A DNA stretch of 48,653 nt, from contig NZ_JACEGD010000045.1 in the NCBI RefSeq assembly GCF_016031635.1, positions 1 through 48,653 of the forward strand, read 5' to 3'. The notes under the pieces are model-generated. The model did not search any database and was not told the origin of the DNA. It saw only the letters and a list, made by a program, of their open reading frames with translations. Source of the DNA: Bradyrhizobium diversitatis. GTDB lineage: Bacteria; Pseudomonadota; Alphaproteobacteria; Rhizobiales; Xanthobacteraceae. Positions 16,008-23,456 of the stretch are shown piece by piece; within the stretch, counting starts at the first letter, position 1; each line of letters opens with the position of its first letter. Made by a program: the position numbers and the translations under genes.

Positions 16008-16217
16008 GTGATCAAGATCATCGCCGTGCTTTGCAGCCTCGCCTCTCCCTCTAATTGTCACGAGCAGATCGTCACCACATCGGACTTTGCGCAAATCTCG
16101 GTGCAGTCCTGCCTGATGGGCGCGCCGCAACTCGCCGAATGGATGAACCAGCATCCGGCCGAGCGACTCGCTGGATGGCGCTGCGTGATCGGTCAACAGA
16201 CCGCCCGTGGAATCTGA
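16008..16217 (+). CDS. Small conserved hypothetical protein (69 aa)
   Basis: A GTG-started protein beginning MIKIIAVLCSLASPSNCHEQ with a later segment SCLMGAPQLAEWMNQHPAERLAGWRC. It has four cysteines, and the N terminus is weakly hydrophobic, more like a short beta strand than a full signal peptide. I recall related uncharacterised proteins in alphaproteobacteria with the same PQLAEWMNQHP core. GGGGAG just before the start supports it. It follows the 55-aa gene by six bases. Cysteine spacing could support a disulfide or a metal site, but no function is known to me. Confidence 0.7.
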   Translation: MIKIIAVLCSLASPSNCHEQIVTTSDFAQISVQSCLMGAPQLAEWMNQHPAERLAGWRCVIGQQTARGI

Positions 16218-16253
16218 GCCGGGGCGTCTCGATTCGGCGGAGTAAGCCGTTCT

Positions 16254-16396
16254 CGTGCCCCGGACGCAGCGCAGCGCTTCCCCCGGCGATGCGAAGCATC
16301 GTCCGGTGAAGCGGTGTGCTGCAGAGCCGGGGCCCATCGCAGCGCCGGGCCTTGCAGCCCCTGGGTCCCGGCTCGCGCTTCGCGCGTCCGGGACAC
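16254..16396. repeat. Dispersed repeat, family C
   Basis: A 140-base block of nested inverted repeats: gtgccccggacgc at the left mirrors gcgtccgggacac at the right, with inner pairs such as gatgcgaagcatc and gcgcttcgcgc. I recognise it as a widespread intergenic repeat of Bradyrhizobium and Rhodopseudomonas type genomes. Only one copy is in this window. It fills most of the gap between the 69-aa gene and the AEC carrier gene. Confidence 0.6.
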
Positions 16397-16494
16397 GCCA
16401 CTAGACCTGCTCCTCGCTGAACGTTGGGCAGTGACGTCATTCCATTGCCGGGGTAACCTCTCGTTGCGGTCATTGGCAGCGAGGGGGAAGCCGG

Positions 16495-17436
16495 ATGGAG
16501 GTCGCCAGCCTCGTTCTTCCCGTATTCGCGATCATCGTCACCGGCTGGCTCGCGGGTGAGCTTCGCTATCTCTCCCGCTCGCTTGCCGATGCCCTGGTCC
16601 ACTTTGCCTACAACGTGGCGATGCCGGCGCTGCTGATCGTCACGATCGCCCAGGAGCCGGCGCGCAATCTGTTGGAATGGCGCTTTCTGCTCGCGTTCGG
16701 CGGCGGCTCACTCATCTGCTTCGCTTTGGTGTTCCTGCCGGTCCGCACAGGTGGCAAACACGATCTCGCCAGCAGCACCATCCATGGGATGGCAGCCGCG
16801 ATGACCAACACCGGGTTCGTCGCGCTGCCGATCCTGCATGCGATCTACGGCCAACCCGCCGTCCTGCCCGCGGCTGTCGCGACGGTGTTCGTGGCCGCGG
16901 TGATGTTTCCGATCACGGTGATCCTGCTGGAAAAGCGCGATTCTCGCGGGCGGTCCGCGCTTTCTACGGGACTGGCAAAGCAAATCCTGCTCAATCCCAT
17001 GGTGCTGTCGACGTTCATCGGCCTCGCGTGGGCGATAGCGGGATTGCCGATTCCGGCGCCGGTCGCGGCCTACCTCAACATGATCGCTGCCGCGCTCACG
17101 CCGTGCGCGCTGTTTGCCATCGGGCTCGGCCTGTCCGTCGAGGGCCTGCGGTCTAACCTGAAAGCGTCGTTTGCACTCGCGGCGGTGAAACTGGTGGTTA
17201 TGCCGCTCATCGTGTACGGACTCTGCGTCGTCATGGGCCTCAACCCTCTGTACACGGTTGCGGCGGTCGTCTGCGCCGCCGTACCGACGGCGAAAACCGT
17301 GTATGTCCTCGCGCACGAGCACAAGGTGGAGGAGAAGCTGGTTGCGGCCACGGTCTCGATCACGACGATGCTGTCGGTCGCGACATTGCTGATCGCGCTC
17401 TATCTGCTCTCCGGACCGGCGAGTGGCGCGGGTTGA
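16495..17436 (+). CDS. AEC-family (auxin efflux carrier-like) transporter
   Basis: A 313-residue inner-membrane protein with about ten helices arranged as two five-helix repeats. It has N-terminal VLPVFAIIVTGWLAGELRYL, AMTNTGFVALPIL near the middle of the first half and PLIVYGLCVVMGLNPLYTVAAVVCAAVPTAKTVYVLAHEH in the second. Bacterial AEC members move malate, malonate or other organic acids; the substrate here is unknown. ATG 16495 has GGGGGAAGCCGG before it. No regulator gene is adjacent, and it appears to be a single-gene unit after a dispersed repeat. Confidence 0.9.
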   Translation: MEVASLVLPVFAIIVTGWLAGELRYLSRSLADALVHFAYNVAMPALLIVTIAQEPARNLLEWRFLLAFGGGSLICFALVFLPVRTGGKHDLASSTIHGMAAAMTNTGFVALPILHAIYGQPAVLPAAVATVFVAAVMFPITVILLEKRDSRGRSALSTGLAKQILLNPMVLSTFIGLAWAIAGLPIPAPVAAYLNMIAAALTPCALFAIGLGLSVEGLRSNLKASFALAAVKLVVMPLIVYGLCVVMGLNPLYTVAAVVCAAVPTAKTVYVLAHEHKVEEKLVAATVSITTMLSVATLLIALYLLSGPASGAG

Positions 17437-17618
17437 TCGGCCACCGGGGGTCCCGCCTCGCTCTATCTCGTAGTATTGCTGCAGGTGGAGACCGAGTTGG
17501 ACATGCCGACCGAGGGCCAATTTCAAGACGGAGCGCGGGGCACGCACCCGCCGCCTTCGGATGGACCCGAATCAGCGCTAGTGCATTGCGTTCAGCCACT
17601 TCCCTGGACGCGAGCAGC

Positions 17619-17939
17619 ATGACCGGCCCCGAACTGAAGCAGCTTCGCAGCGACCTCTCCGATGCCCTCGAGCGCAAGCTCTCGGCGGCCGATATGGCGA
17701 AGCTGTGCGGATTGCCTGAGAAGGGTGGCGCCGACACCATCCGGCGCTGGGAGGTCAGTGGCCCGACGCCGGCGGCGACCAGGGTACTGCGCGTGCTCGC
17801 GATGGCGAGCGAGCGCTATCCAATCCTGGAGAAGTTCGACATCTTCGATCGTCATGACGTGCGCGAGGAAGACCGGCCGGCAAAGCGCGCGGCCTTTCGC
17901 GAACAGATGCGCGATGAGGTGCGGCGGCGTCTTGGTTAA
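17619..17939 (+). CDS. Small helix-turn-helix protein (106 aa)
   Basis: The protein starts MTGPELKQLRSDLSDALERK and has an XRE-like helix-turn-helix at about 5-60. The pattern is KLSAADMAKLCGL...GADTIRRWEVSGPTPAATRVLRVL, close to the antitoxin-like or phage-repressor-like regulators with TIRRWE. The C-terminal half is charged (REEDRPAKRAAFREQMRDEVRRR). A longer 168-codon reading from 17433 exists, but the extension is compositionally random. No toxin gene is adjacent, so a toxin-antitoxin role is not supported. Target unknown. Confidence 0.75.
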   Translation: MTGPELKQLRSDLSDALERKLSAADMAKLCGLPEKGGADTIRRWEVSGPTPAATRVLRVLAMASERYPILEKFDIFDRHDVREEDRPAKRAAFREQMRDEVRRRLG

Positions 17940-17997
17940 CAAGAGGCGCGCGCAAGTTACCTGGGTTGCGCGAAGTTAAGCCTTCCTTCATCACTTC

Positions 17998-18013
17998 TTA
18001 AGCCGCCATTAAG
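17998..18013. promoter_or_regulatory. CtrA-like site upstream of the porin gene
   Basis: TTAA-GCCGCCA-TTAAG matches the CtrA consensus TTAA-N7-TTAAC except for the last base. It lies about 150 bases before the Omp25-like gene at 18166, in a GC-poor promoter-like stretch. CtrA sites occur upstream of envelope and motility genes in alphaproteobacteria. A single near-match can occur by chance. Confidence 0.35.
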
Positions 18014-18165
18014 CACGAAAATCATTTACAGCCCAATAAGTTAGGTTGGCTGTCGCCGTGCCATGCATGTGACAGCATTTTCATCAAAAGCGAGCTATCT
18101 GCAAAACCAACGACGGCGCAGGAAAGCGCGCCTGCCGGGGACCTTACGTGTTGGAGTTCAAGACG

Positions 18166-18891
18166 ATGAAGAAGATTCTGTTTGCGACCGTGGCGCTGCT
18201 CGTGGTGGGCGCGGCTGCGCCGGCCGTCGGCGCCGACCTCGGCAACCGCAGCTACTACAAGTCGCCCGCGCCGGCCTACGCCGCGCCGATCTACAATTGG
18301 ACCGGCTTCTATATCGGCGGCCATGTCGGCGGCGCGTTCTCCAGCGACAACAATTTCAACGGCCTCTCCACCGGCAGCAACGGCAACGGCCGCTTCCTCG
18401 GCGGCGTGCAGGTCGGCGCGGACTGGCAGTTCAACCCGAACTTCGTGGTCGGCGTCGAAGGCCAGTATTCCTGGCTCACGGGCAGCGTCGGCGCAGTGTT
18501 TCCGGGCGGCATCGCCTATACCAATGACCAGCGCGGCCTCGGCTCGATCACCGGCCGCGTCGGCTATACCTGGGGCCCCGGCCTGCTCTACGTGAAGGGC
18601 GGCTACGCCTATTCGGACAACAACGAGAAGGTGACTGTGGGCGGCGTGCCGACCGGCTTCATCATCGATGGCGATCACCGCAACGGCTACACCGTCGGCG
18701 CCGGCCTGGAATACATGTTCGCCCCGAACTGGTCGGCCAAGGCCGAGTACCAGTACTACAATTTCGGCGATGCGCACTTCACGGCGGGGCCGCTGGTGGG
18801 CACCGGCAACTTCACCACCGACGACCATACCTTCAAGGCAGGTGTCAACTACCGCTTCAACTGGGCAGGCTCGGCGGCCGGGCCCTACTGA
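18166..18891 (+). CDS. Omp25/RopB-like outer membrane beta-barrel protein
   Basis: A 241-residue outer membrane protein. The signal peptide MKKILFATVALLVVGAAAPAVGA is cleaved near residue 23. The mature part begins with the family hallmark YNWTGFYIGGHVGGAF and ends VNYRFNW plus a short tail, with alternating hydrophobic residues consistent with an eight-stranded barrel (AKAEYQYYNFGDA late in the chain). Members are abundant surface proteins of rhizobia and Brucella. ATG 18166 is used, not 18148, since it fits the signal peptide. A strong terminator follows within 30 bases of the stop, so it is monocistronic. Confidence 0.9.
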   Translation: MKKILFATVALLVVGAAAPAVGADLGNRSYYKSPAPAYAAPIYNWTGFYIGGHVGGAFSSDNNFNGLSTGSNGNGRFLGGVQVGADWQFNPNFVVGVEGQYSWLTGSVGAVFPGGIAYTNDQRGLGSITGRVGYTWGPGLLYVKGGYAYSDNNEKVTVGGVPTGFIIDGDHRNGYTVGAGLEYMFAPNWSAKAEYQYYNFGDAHFTAGPLVGTGNFTTDDHTFKAGVNYRFNWAGSAAGPY

Positions 18892-18916
18892 CCGGTTATC
18901 AAAACCTTATCACGAT

Positions 18917-18950
18917 GAAGGGCCGGCCTCGTTGCCGGCCCTTCTTTTTT
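18917..18950 (+). terminator. Intrinsic terminator after the porin gene
   Basis: A perfect 11-bp stem, GAAGGGCCGGC (18917-18927) with GCCGGCCCTTC (18934-18944), has a six-base loop and is followed by TTTTTT. It lies 26 bases after the porin stop. Confidence 0.92.
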
Positions 18951-19055
18951 CGCTCTACGGAACATGCGCAACCAATTGTGCCAAGCGCGATTTTTTAACC
19001 GGTGCTGCCGATACTGCGCTCACAAACAGAAGCAAGAACATTGGGGGAATTTTCG

Positions 19056-21212
19056 ATGGCGATCCGTCTGGGCCTTGGCCGTTTCCTTGGCCGTTTCCGT
19101 CCTCGTTTCAGAATGCCGAAATGGGGCGTGCGCGGCAGCCTGTTCGCGGCCTTTGCAGTGATCGCGGGCATGGGCCTCGTGATCGCGGCCGGCGCCGGCC
19201 TGGCGCTGCAGAATCTCGGCGGACGCATGACCGAACTGAGCGGGCGGGACATTCCGCGCCTTGCCGCCAGCCTGCAACTATCGGCACTGAGCGCCAGCCT
19301 TGCGGCCCAGGGGCCTGCCCTGCTAGCGGCGCAAAGCGAGGACGCCCTGAGCGAGCGCACCAAGAAGCTCAAGGAATTGCAGGAGCAGACGCAGCAAAAG
19401 CTCAACGAGATCATCGAGCTCGGCGGCGACAAGAGCGTCGTCTCCGGCCTCAGCGACACGATGAAGAGCATCAACGAGGCGGCTCAGAGCCTGGCGAAGG
19501 CCGCCCGCGAACGGCTCGACATCGCGGCCCTCCACGACAAACAATATGACGCCCTTCGCGGCGCGCAGGGCGCGTTCGTCGGCGCAGCGAGCCCGGCGAT
19601 GCTGGACGCGCAGACCCGTGTCAATGCCATTCTCGGTTCAGCCGATCTGTCAGCCGCAGACGCGACCGACGCCGCGCAGACCGTCGGTCAGCTCGGCAAC
19701 GTCGTCGCCAGCGGCAATCTCGCCGCCGCCAACATGAGCGCCGCGCTGTCGGCGAACACGAGCGACAAGCTCGACGACATCCAGAAGGAGTTCAAGACCG
19801 CGCAGGGACGCCTGCGCTCCAACCTCGACCTGCTGCCGGACAACCAGGGCAACAAGATGCTGCGCGAGACGGCGGAAAAGCTGCTCGCGCTCGGCACCGG
19901 CAAGACCGGCGTGTTCAATCTGCGCGAGAAGGAGCTCGACTCCATCGACTATGGCCAGACCATCCTGGACGAGACCCGCAAGCTCAATGTCGGTCTCGGC
20001 ATCAGCGTGCAGCAGCTCGTCGACGGCGTGCAGAAGGAGACCAACGCCTCGACCTTCCAGGCGCGGCAGGAGATTTCGCTCGCGACGTCGGTCATGCTGG
20101 CGATGGGCGCGTTGATGCTGGTCGGCTCGGCGCTGTTCGTCTGGCTCTATGTCGGACGCAGCATCCTGCGCCGGATCGGCGCCCTGCATCAGTCGATGCG
20201 ACTGCTCGCGAACGGCGACCTCGAAACCGACATCTACCGCTCGAAGAACCACAACGACGAGATCTCGGTGATGGCGAACACGCTGCAAGTGTTCCGGGAG
20301 AGCATGATCGAGGCCCGTGCGCTGGCGAGCGAGCAGGATAGGGACCGTATCGCCAAGACCGAGCGTGCCGCGCGCATGGAAGCGAAGATCGCCGAATTCG
20401 AAAGCGCGGTGCGCTCCGCGCTCGACAATCTGGCGCAGTCAGCCAATTCGATGCAATCGACCGCGCAGAGCATGTCGAACACCGCCGACCAGTCCAACGC
20501 GCTCGTGAACGCAGTCGCCTCCGCCGCGGAGGAAACGTCTGTCAACGTGCAGACCGTGTCGGCCGGCACCGAGCAGCTGTCCTCCTCGATCCAGGAGATC
20601 AGCCGCCAGGTCGTGACCTCCGCCGAGATCGCCAAGAAGGCGGTCGACGAAGCGGGAGCAACCGACGCCACGGTGCAGAGCCTCGCCGACAGCGCGAGCC
20701 GCATCAGCGTCGTCGTCGACCTGATCCAGACCATCGCCTCGCAGACCAACCTGCTCGCGCTCAACGCCACCATCGAGGCCGCACGCGCAGGCGAGGCCGG
20801 CCGCGGCTTCGCCGTAGTGGCCTCCGAGGTGAAGAGCCTGGCGAGCCAGACCGCCAAGGCGACAGACGAGATCCGCACCCAGATCGCCAGCATGCAGTCA
20901 GTCACGACCTCCGCGGTCGGCGCCATCCAGGGCATCGGCCGGATCATCGGCGAGATCAACGACGTCACCACGACGATCGCAGCCGCTGTCGAGGAACAGG
21001 GCGCCGCCACGCGCGAAATCGCCCGCAACATCCAGCATGCCGCCGGCGGCACCAGCGAAGTCTCCAGCAACATCGTCGGCGTCTCCACTGCGTCCGCCGA
21101 AGCGGGCGCTGCGGCAGGCGACGTGCTGAGCGCCTCGGACGCGCTGCGGCGCGAGGCCGATATGCTGCGTGGGGAAATCGACGCGTTCCTCAACGACATG
21201 CGGGCGGCCTGA
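19056..21212 (+). CDS. Methyl-accepting chemotaxis protein
   Basis: A 718-residue transmembrane chemoreceptor. After a short basic N terminus it has helix 1 (about 32-54, FAAFAVIAGMGLVIAAGAGLAL), a periplasmic helical sensor domain of about 290 residues, helix 2 (about 347-370, VMLAMGALMLVGSALFVWLYV), a HAMP domain (about 370-425) and the signalling domain. The hairpin tip reads ASQTNLLALNATIEAARAGEAGRGFAVVASEVK in parts, the region that binds CheA and CheW. ATG 19056 has GGGGGAA upstream. The ligand is unknown; the periplasmic domain resembles four-helix-type sensors only loosely. It appears to be an orphan receptor with no che genes nearby. Confidence 0.92.
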   Translation: MAIRLGLGRFLGRFRPRFRMPKWGVRGSLFAAFAVIAGMGLVIAAGAGLALQNLGGRMTELSGRDIPRLAASLQLSALSASLAAQGPALLAAQSEDALSERTKKLKELQEQTQQKLNEIIELGGDKSVVSGLSDTMKSINEAAQSLAKAARERLDIAALHDKQYDALRGAQGAFVGAASPAMLDAQTRVNAILGSADLSAADATDAAQTVGQLGNVVASGNLAAANMSAALSANTSDKLDDIQKEFKTAQGRLRSNLDLLPDNQGNKMLRETAEKLLALGTGKTGVFNLREKELDSIDYGQTILDETRKLNVGLGISVQQLVDGVQKETNASTFQARQEISLATSVMLAMGALMLVGSALFVWLYVGRSILRRIGALHQSMRLLANGDLETDIYRSKNHNDEISVMANTLQVFRESMIEARALASEQDRDRIAKTERAARMEAKIAEFESAVRSALDNLAQSANSMQSTAQSMSNTADQSNALVNAVASAAEETSVNVQTVSAGTEQLSSSIQEISRQVVTSAEIAKKAVDEAGATDATVQSLADSASRISVVVDLIQTIASQTNLLALNATIEAARAGEAGRGFAVVASEVKSLASQTAKATDEIRTQIASMQSVTTSAVGAIQGIGRIIGEINDVTTTIAAAVEEQGAATREIARNIQHAAGGTSEVSSNIVGVSTASAEAGAAAGDVLSASDALRREADMLRGEIDAFLNDMRAA

Positions 21213-21213
21213 T

Positions 21214-21327
21214 CGTCATTCCGGCGACTTCGAAGCGGCGACGCCGGGATCCCGCACCACGATCTCCGGATTCTCAGGTGCGCAACCGCGCACCAGAGGT
21301 CGCGCTCATGCGAGCCCGGAAATGACG
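21214..21327. repeat. Dispersed repeat, family D
   Basis: A roughly 115-base element bounded by cgtcattccgg and cccggaaatgacg, with inner segments gattctcaggtgcgcaa and gcgcaccagaggt. I recognise it as another common intergenic repeat of this group of genomes. It begins right after the chemoreceptor stop and may form a stem that stabilises or ends its transcript. Confidence 0.55.
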
Positions 21328-21448
21328 GCATATTTTGGCGACTTCAAACCGGGAGGCGGAAAACACGGCCGGTATGACGGCCATGCGGCGCCCGCCATGC
21401 GTGCTTTTTCGGCTGGCGCCATGCGCGCGCTGGGTTTAAGCGGGTAGC

Positions 21449-22510
21449 ATGAGCTCAAAAACCGACATCGCACAGTCCTCGGCCGAGGCCCTGCGCTATC
21501 CCTGGGAACAGCACCCCGGCCCCGAAGAGGTTGTGGAGATCAGGCCCGGCGTGTTGTGGGCGCGGCTGAAACTGCCGTTCCGCCTCAACCACGTGAACAT
21601 CTACCTGCTCGCCGACGGCGACGGCTATGCGATGATCGATGCCGGGTTCGGCAACGAGGAGACGATCGAGGCCTGGACGAAACTGTTCGAGGGGCCGCTG
21701 AAGGGCGTCAACATCACGCGCCTGATCGTCACCCACTCCCACCCGGACCATGTCGGCCTCGCCGGCTGGATCGTCGAGCGCTTCGACTGTCCGCTGGTGA
21801 TGTCGCAGGTCGAATATCTGCAATCGGTCTATCACCAGAACCGCGGCACCGAGGAGCGGCGCGAGGCGCAGCGGCTGTTCTTCCGCCGTCACGGCATGGA
21901 CGAGTCGCTGACCGAGAAGCTGCTCGGGCGCGGCCAGGATTATCTCAAGCGCGTCTCGGTGCTGCCGCCGTCCTACCGCCGCATCTCGCATGGCGACGAG
22001 GTCGTGATCGGCACGCGCCGCTTCAAGGTGATCACCGGCGGCGGCCACGCGCTCGACCAGGTCATGCTGTATTGCGCCGACGACAAGCTGTTCCTCTCCG
22101 CCGACCAGGTGCTGAGCAAGATCTCGCCGAATGTCAGCGTCTGGGCGGTCGAGCCCGACCAGAACTCGCTCGGCGAATACCTGGCCTCGCTCGCGAGCCT
22201 CACCACCACCCTGCCCTATGATCTGCTGGTGCTGCCCGGCCATGGCGTGCCGTTCTATGGACTGAAGACCCGCATCAAGCAGCTCGCCGACCATCACGAG
22301 GAGCGCTGCCGCCTGATCGCGGAAGCCTGCCGCGAGATGCCGCAGACATCGCGCGCCTTGGTGCCTGTCGTGTTCAACAAGCACGTGCTGGACGAGCACC
22401 AGATGGGCTTTGCCGCCGGCGAACTCGTCGCCCACGTCAACTATATGATCGTCGAGGGCCGGCTGACGGCCGAGACAAAGGACGGCGTGCTGCAGTTTCG
22501 GACGACGTGA
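21449..22510 (+). CDS. MBL-fold metallo-hydrolase
   Basis: A 353-residue protein of the metallo-beta-lactamase superfamily. The zinc motif THSHPDHVGLAG is at about 92-103, a later metal-ligand His is in GGGHALDQVMLY, an Asp is in FLSADQVL, and a C-terminal His is in VLPGHGVPF. The length and the extra C-terminal helical part (about 280-353) match the subgroup often found in fatty-acid or glyoxalase-II-like contexts, but the substrate is not evident. Cytoplasmic; no signal peptide. It is a single gene followed by a family A palindrome. Confidence 0.88.
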   Translation: MSSKTDIAQSSAEALRYPWEQHPGPEEVVEIRPGVLWARLKLPFRLNHVNIYLLADGDGYAMIDAGFGNEETIEAWTKLFEGPLKGVNITRLIVTHSHPDHVGLAGWIVERFDCPLVMSQVEYLQSVYHQNRGTEERREAQRLFFRRHGMDESLTEKLLGRGQDYLKRVSVLPPSYRRISHGDEVVIGTRRFKVITGGGHALDQVMLYCADDKLFLSADQVLSKISPNVSVWAVEPDQNSLGEYLASLASLTTTLPYDLLVLPGHGVPFYGLKTRIKQLADHHEERCRLIAEACREMPQTSRALVPVVFNKHVLDEHQMGFAAGELVAHVNYMIVEGRLTAETKDGVLQFRTT

Positions 22511-22515
22511 GTTCT

Positions 22516-22664
22516 TCGCCTCTCCCCGCCTGCGGGGAGAGGCCGGAATGCGCGCGTAGCGCGGATTCCGGGTGAGGGGGACTCTCCACGAACTCAATTC
22601 TCACCGTCTCCGCGGAGAGTCCCCCTCACCCCAACCCTCTCCCCGCAAGCGGGGCGAGGGAGCA
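22516..22664. repeat. Dispersed palindromic repeat, family A (copy 4)
   Basis: Same architecture as the copy at 11848-11993: cctctccccgcctgcgggga at the left, ctctccccgcaagcggggcg at the right, and the inner pair gtgagggggactctcc / ggagagtccccctcac. It separates the convergent ends of the MBL-fold gene and aroQ, where it may act as a bidirectional transcript end. Confidence 0.85.
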
Positions 22665-22688
22665 GACCACCACCGCCGCGGCTACCAC

Positions 22689-23120
22689 TCACTTCATGTT
22701 CGCAATCGCGTGCAGCGCCGCGACGTAGCCGAACGGTCCCAGCCCGCAGATCGCGCCGGTCGCCACGAACGAGATCTTGGAGTGCCGGTGATATTCGTCG
22801 CGGGCGTGGATGTTGGAGATGTGGACCTCCAGCACCGGGCCCTCGAATGTCTTGATCGCGTCCATGATCGAAACCGAGGTGAAGGAGAGACCGGCCGGGT
22901 TGATGACGATGGCATCGGCATCCTGCCGCGCCGACTGGATCAGGTCGACGAGCACGCCCTCGTGGTTGGACTGGTGGAAGGCGAGCTTGAGCCCGAGCTT
23001 GGCGGCGGCGTCCTCGCAGCTCGCGTTGATCTCTGCGAGCGTCGTCGTACCGTAGATGTGCGGCTCGCGGATGCCGAGCATGTTGAGGTTGGGACCGTTG
23101 AGGATCATGACACGCTTCAT
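22689..23120 (-). CDS. aroQ: Type II 3-dehydroquinate dehydratase
   Basis: At 143 residues this is the normal size of the dodecameric type II enzyme, which converts 3-dehydroquinate to 3-dehydroshikimate in the shikimate pathway. Visible family motifs: ILNGPNLNMLGIREPHIYG (N-terminal loop with the catalytic Tyr), NPAGLSFTSVSIMDAI (about 75-90) and EVHISNIHARDEYHRHS, with the catalytic His. ATG 23120 has GGAAGCCCCG before it and is preferred over the upstream ATG at 23138. It is divergent from hemA. Many alphaproteobacteria have accB-accC after aroQ; here no acc gene follows. Confidence 0.93.
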   Translation of the reverse strand: MKRVMILNGPNLNMLGIREPHIYGTTTLAEINASCEDAAAKLGLKLAFHQSNHEGVLVDLIQSARQDADAIVINPAGLSFTSVSIMDAIKTFEGPVLEVHISNIHARDEYHRHSKISFVATGAICGLGPFGYVAALHAIANMK

Positions 23121-23456
23121 CGGGGCTTCCTTTCGCATGGGCTGTCCGACTGACCGGCGCGCAGCCCTAGCCGGGCAAGGCTATGGCGTTGGTGCAGCCA
23201 GCTTGGCCATCATGGATGGTGCGCGCGCCATGGACAAAATGTCCACGGCAGCCCTGCCTCCCCCCGGTCGGGCCGGTCGCGGCCGGCAGTCCTGTGCTAG
23301 GCGCTTGATCCAAATCAACAATCGCCGCCGGACCGGCGGTTATCAATTGGCACGCTCGCCTTGCCTCAAATGTGTGCTGGCGCATAGACATTGGAGCTTG
23401 AAAAGCTCTAAAAAATGAGCGGCCGTCATGGCCGGGTTCCGTTGCAGGTCTTGCCG
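23121..23456. promoter_or_regulatory. Divergent aroQ-hemA promoter region
   Basis: No gene is seen. The region carries the FixK/FNR box at 23305-23318 and, about 22 bases after it, TATCAAT (23341-23347), which is well placed to be a -10 element for a class II FixK-dependent hemA promoter. The predicted start near 23353 would give a leader of about 100 bases before hemA. No clear aroQ promoter was found. Confidence 0.55.
23305..23318 (+). promoter_or_regulatory. FixK/FNR box of hemA
   Basis: TTGATCCAAATCAA is a perfect TTGAT-N4-ATCAA site. Its centre is about 42 bases upstream of the start expected from the -10 candidate TATCAA at 23341, which is the spacing of class II FNR-type activation. 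Oxygen control of B. japonicum hemA through an FNR-type site is established knowledge, so this site is very likely functional. Confidence 0.85.

Noticed and set aside
17619..17939. Toxin-antitoxin system at the small HTH gene
   Set aside because: No toxin-like gene lies next to it; neighbours are an AEC carrier and a porin.
21169..21447. 92-codon frame after the chemoreceptor
   Set aside because: It overlaps the chemoreceptor 3' end and runs through a dispersed repeat; no protein character.
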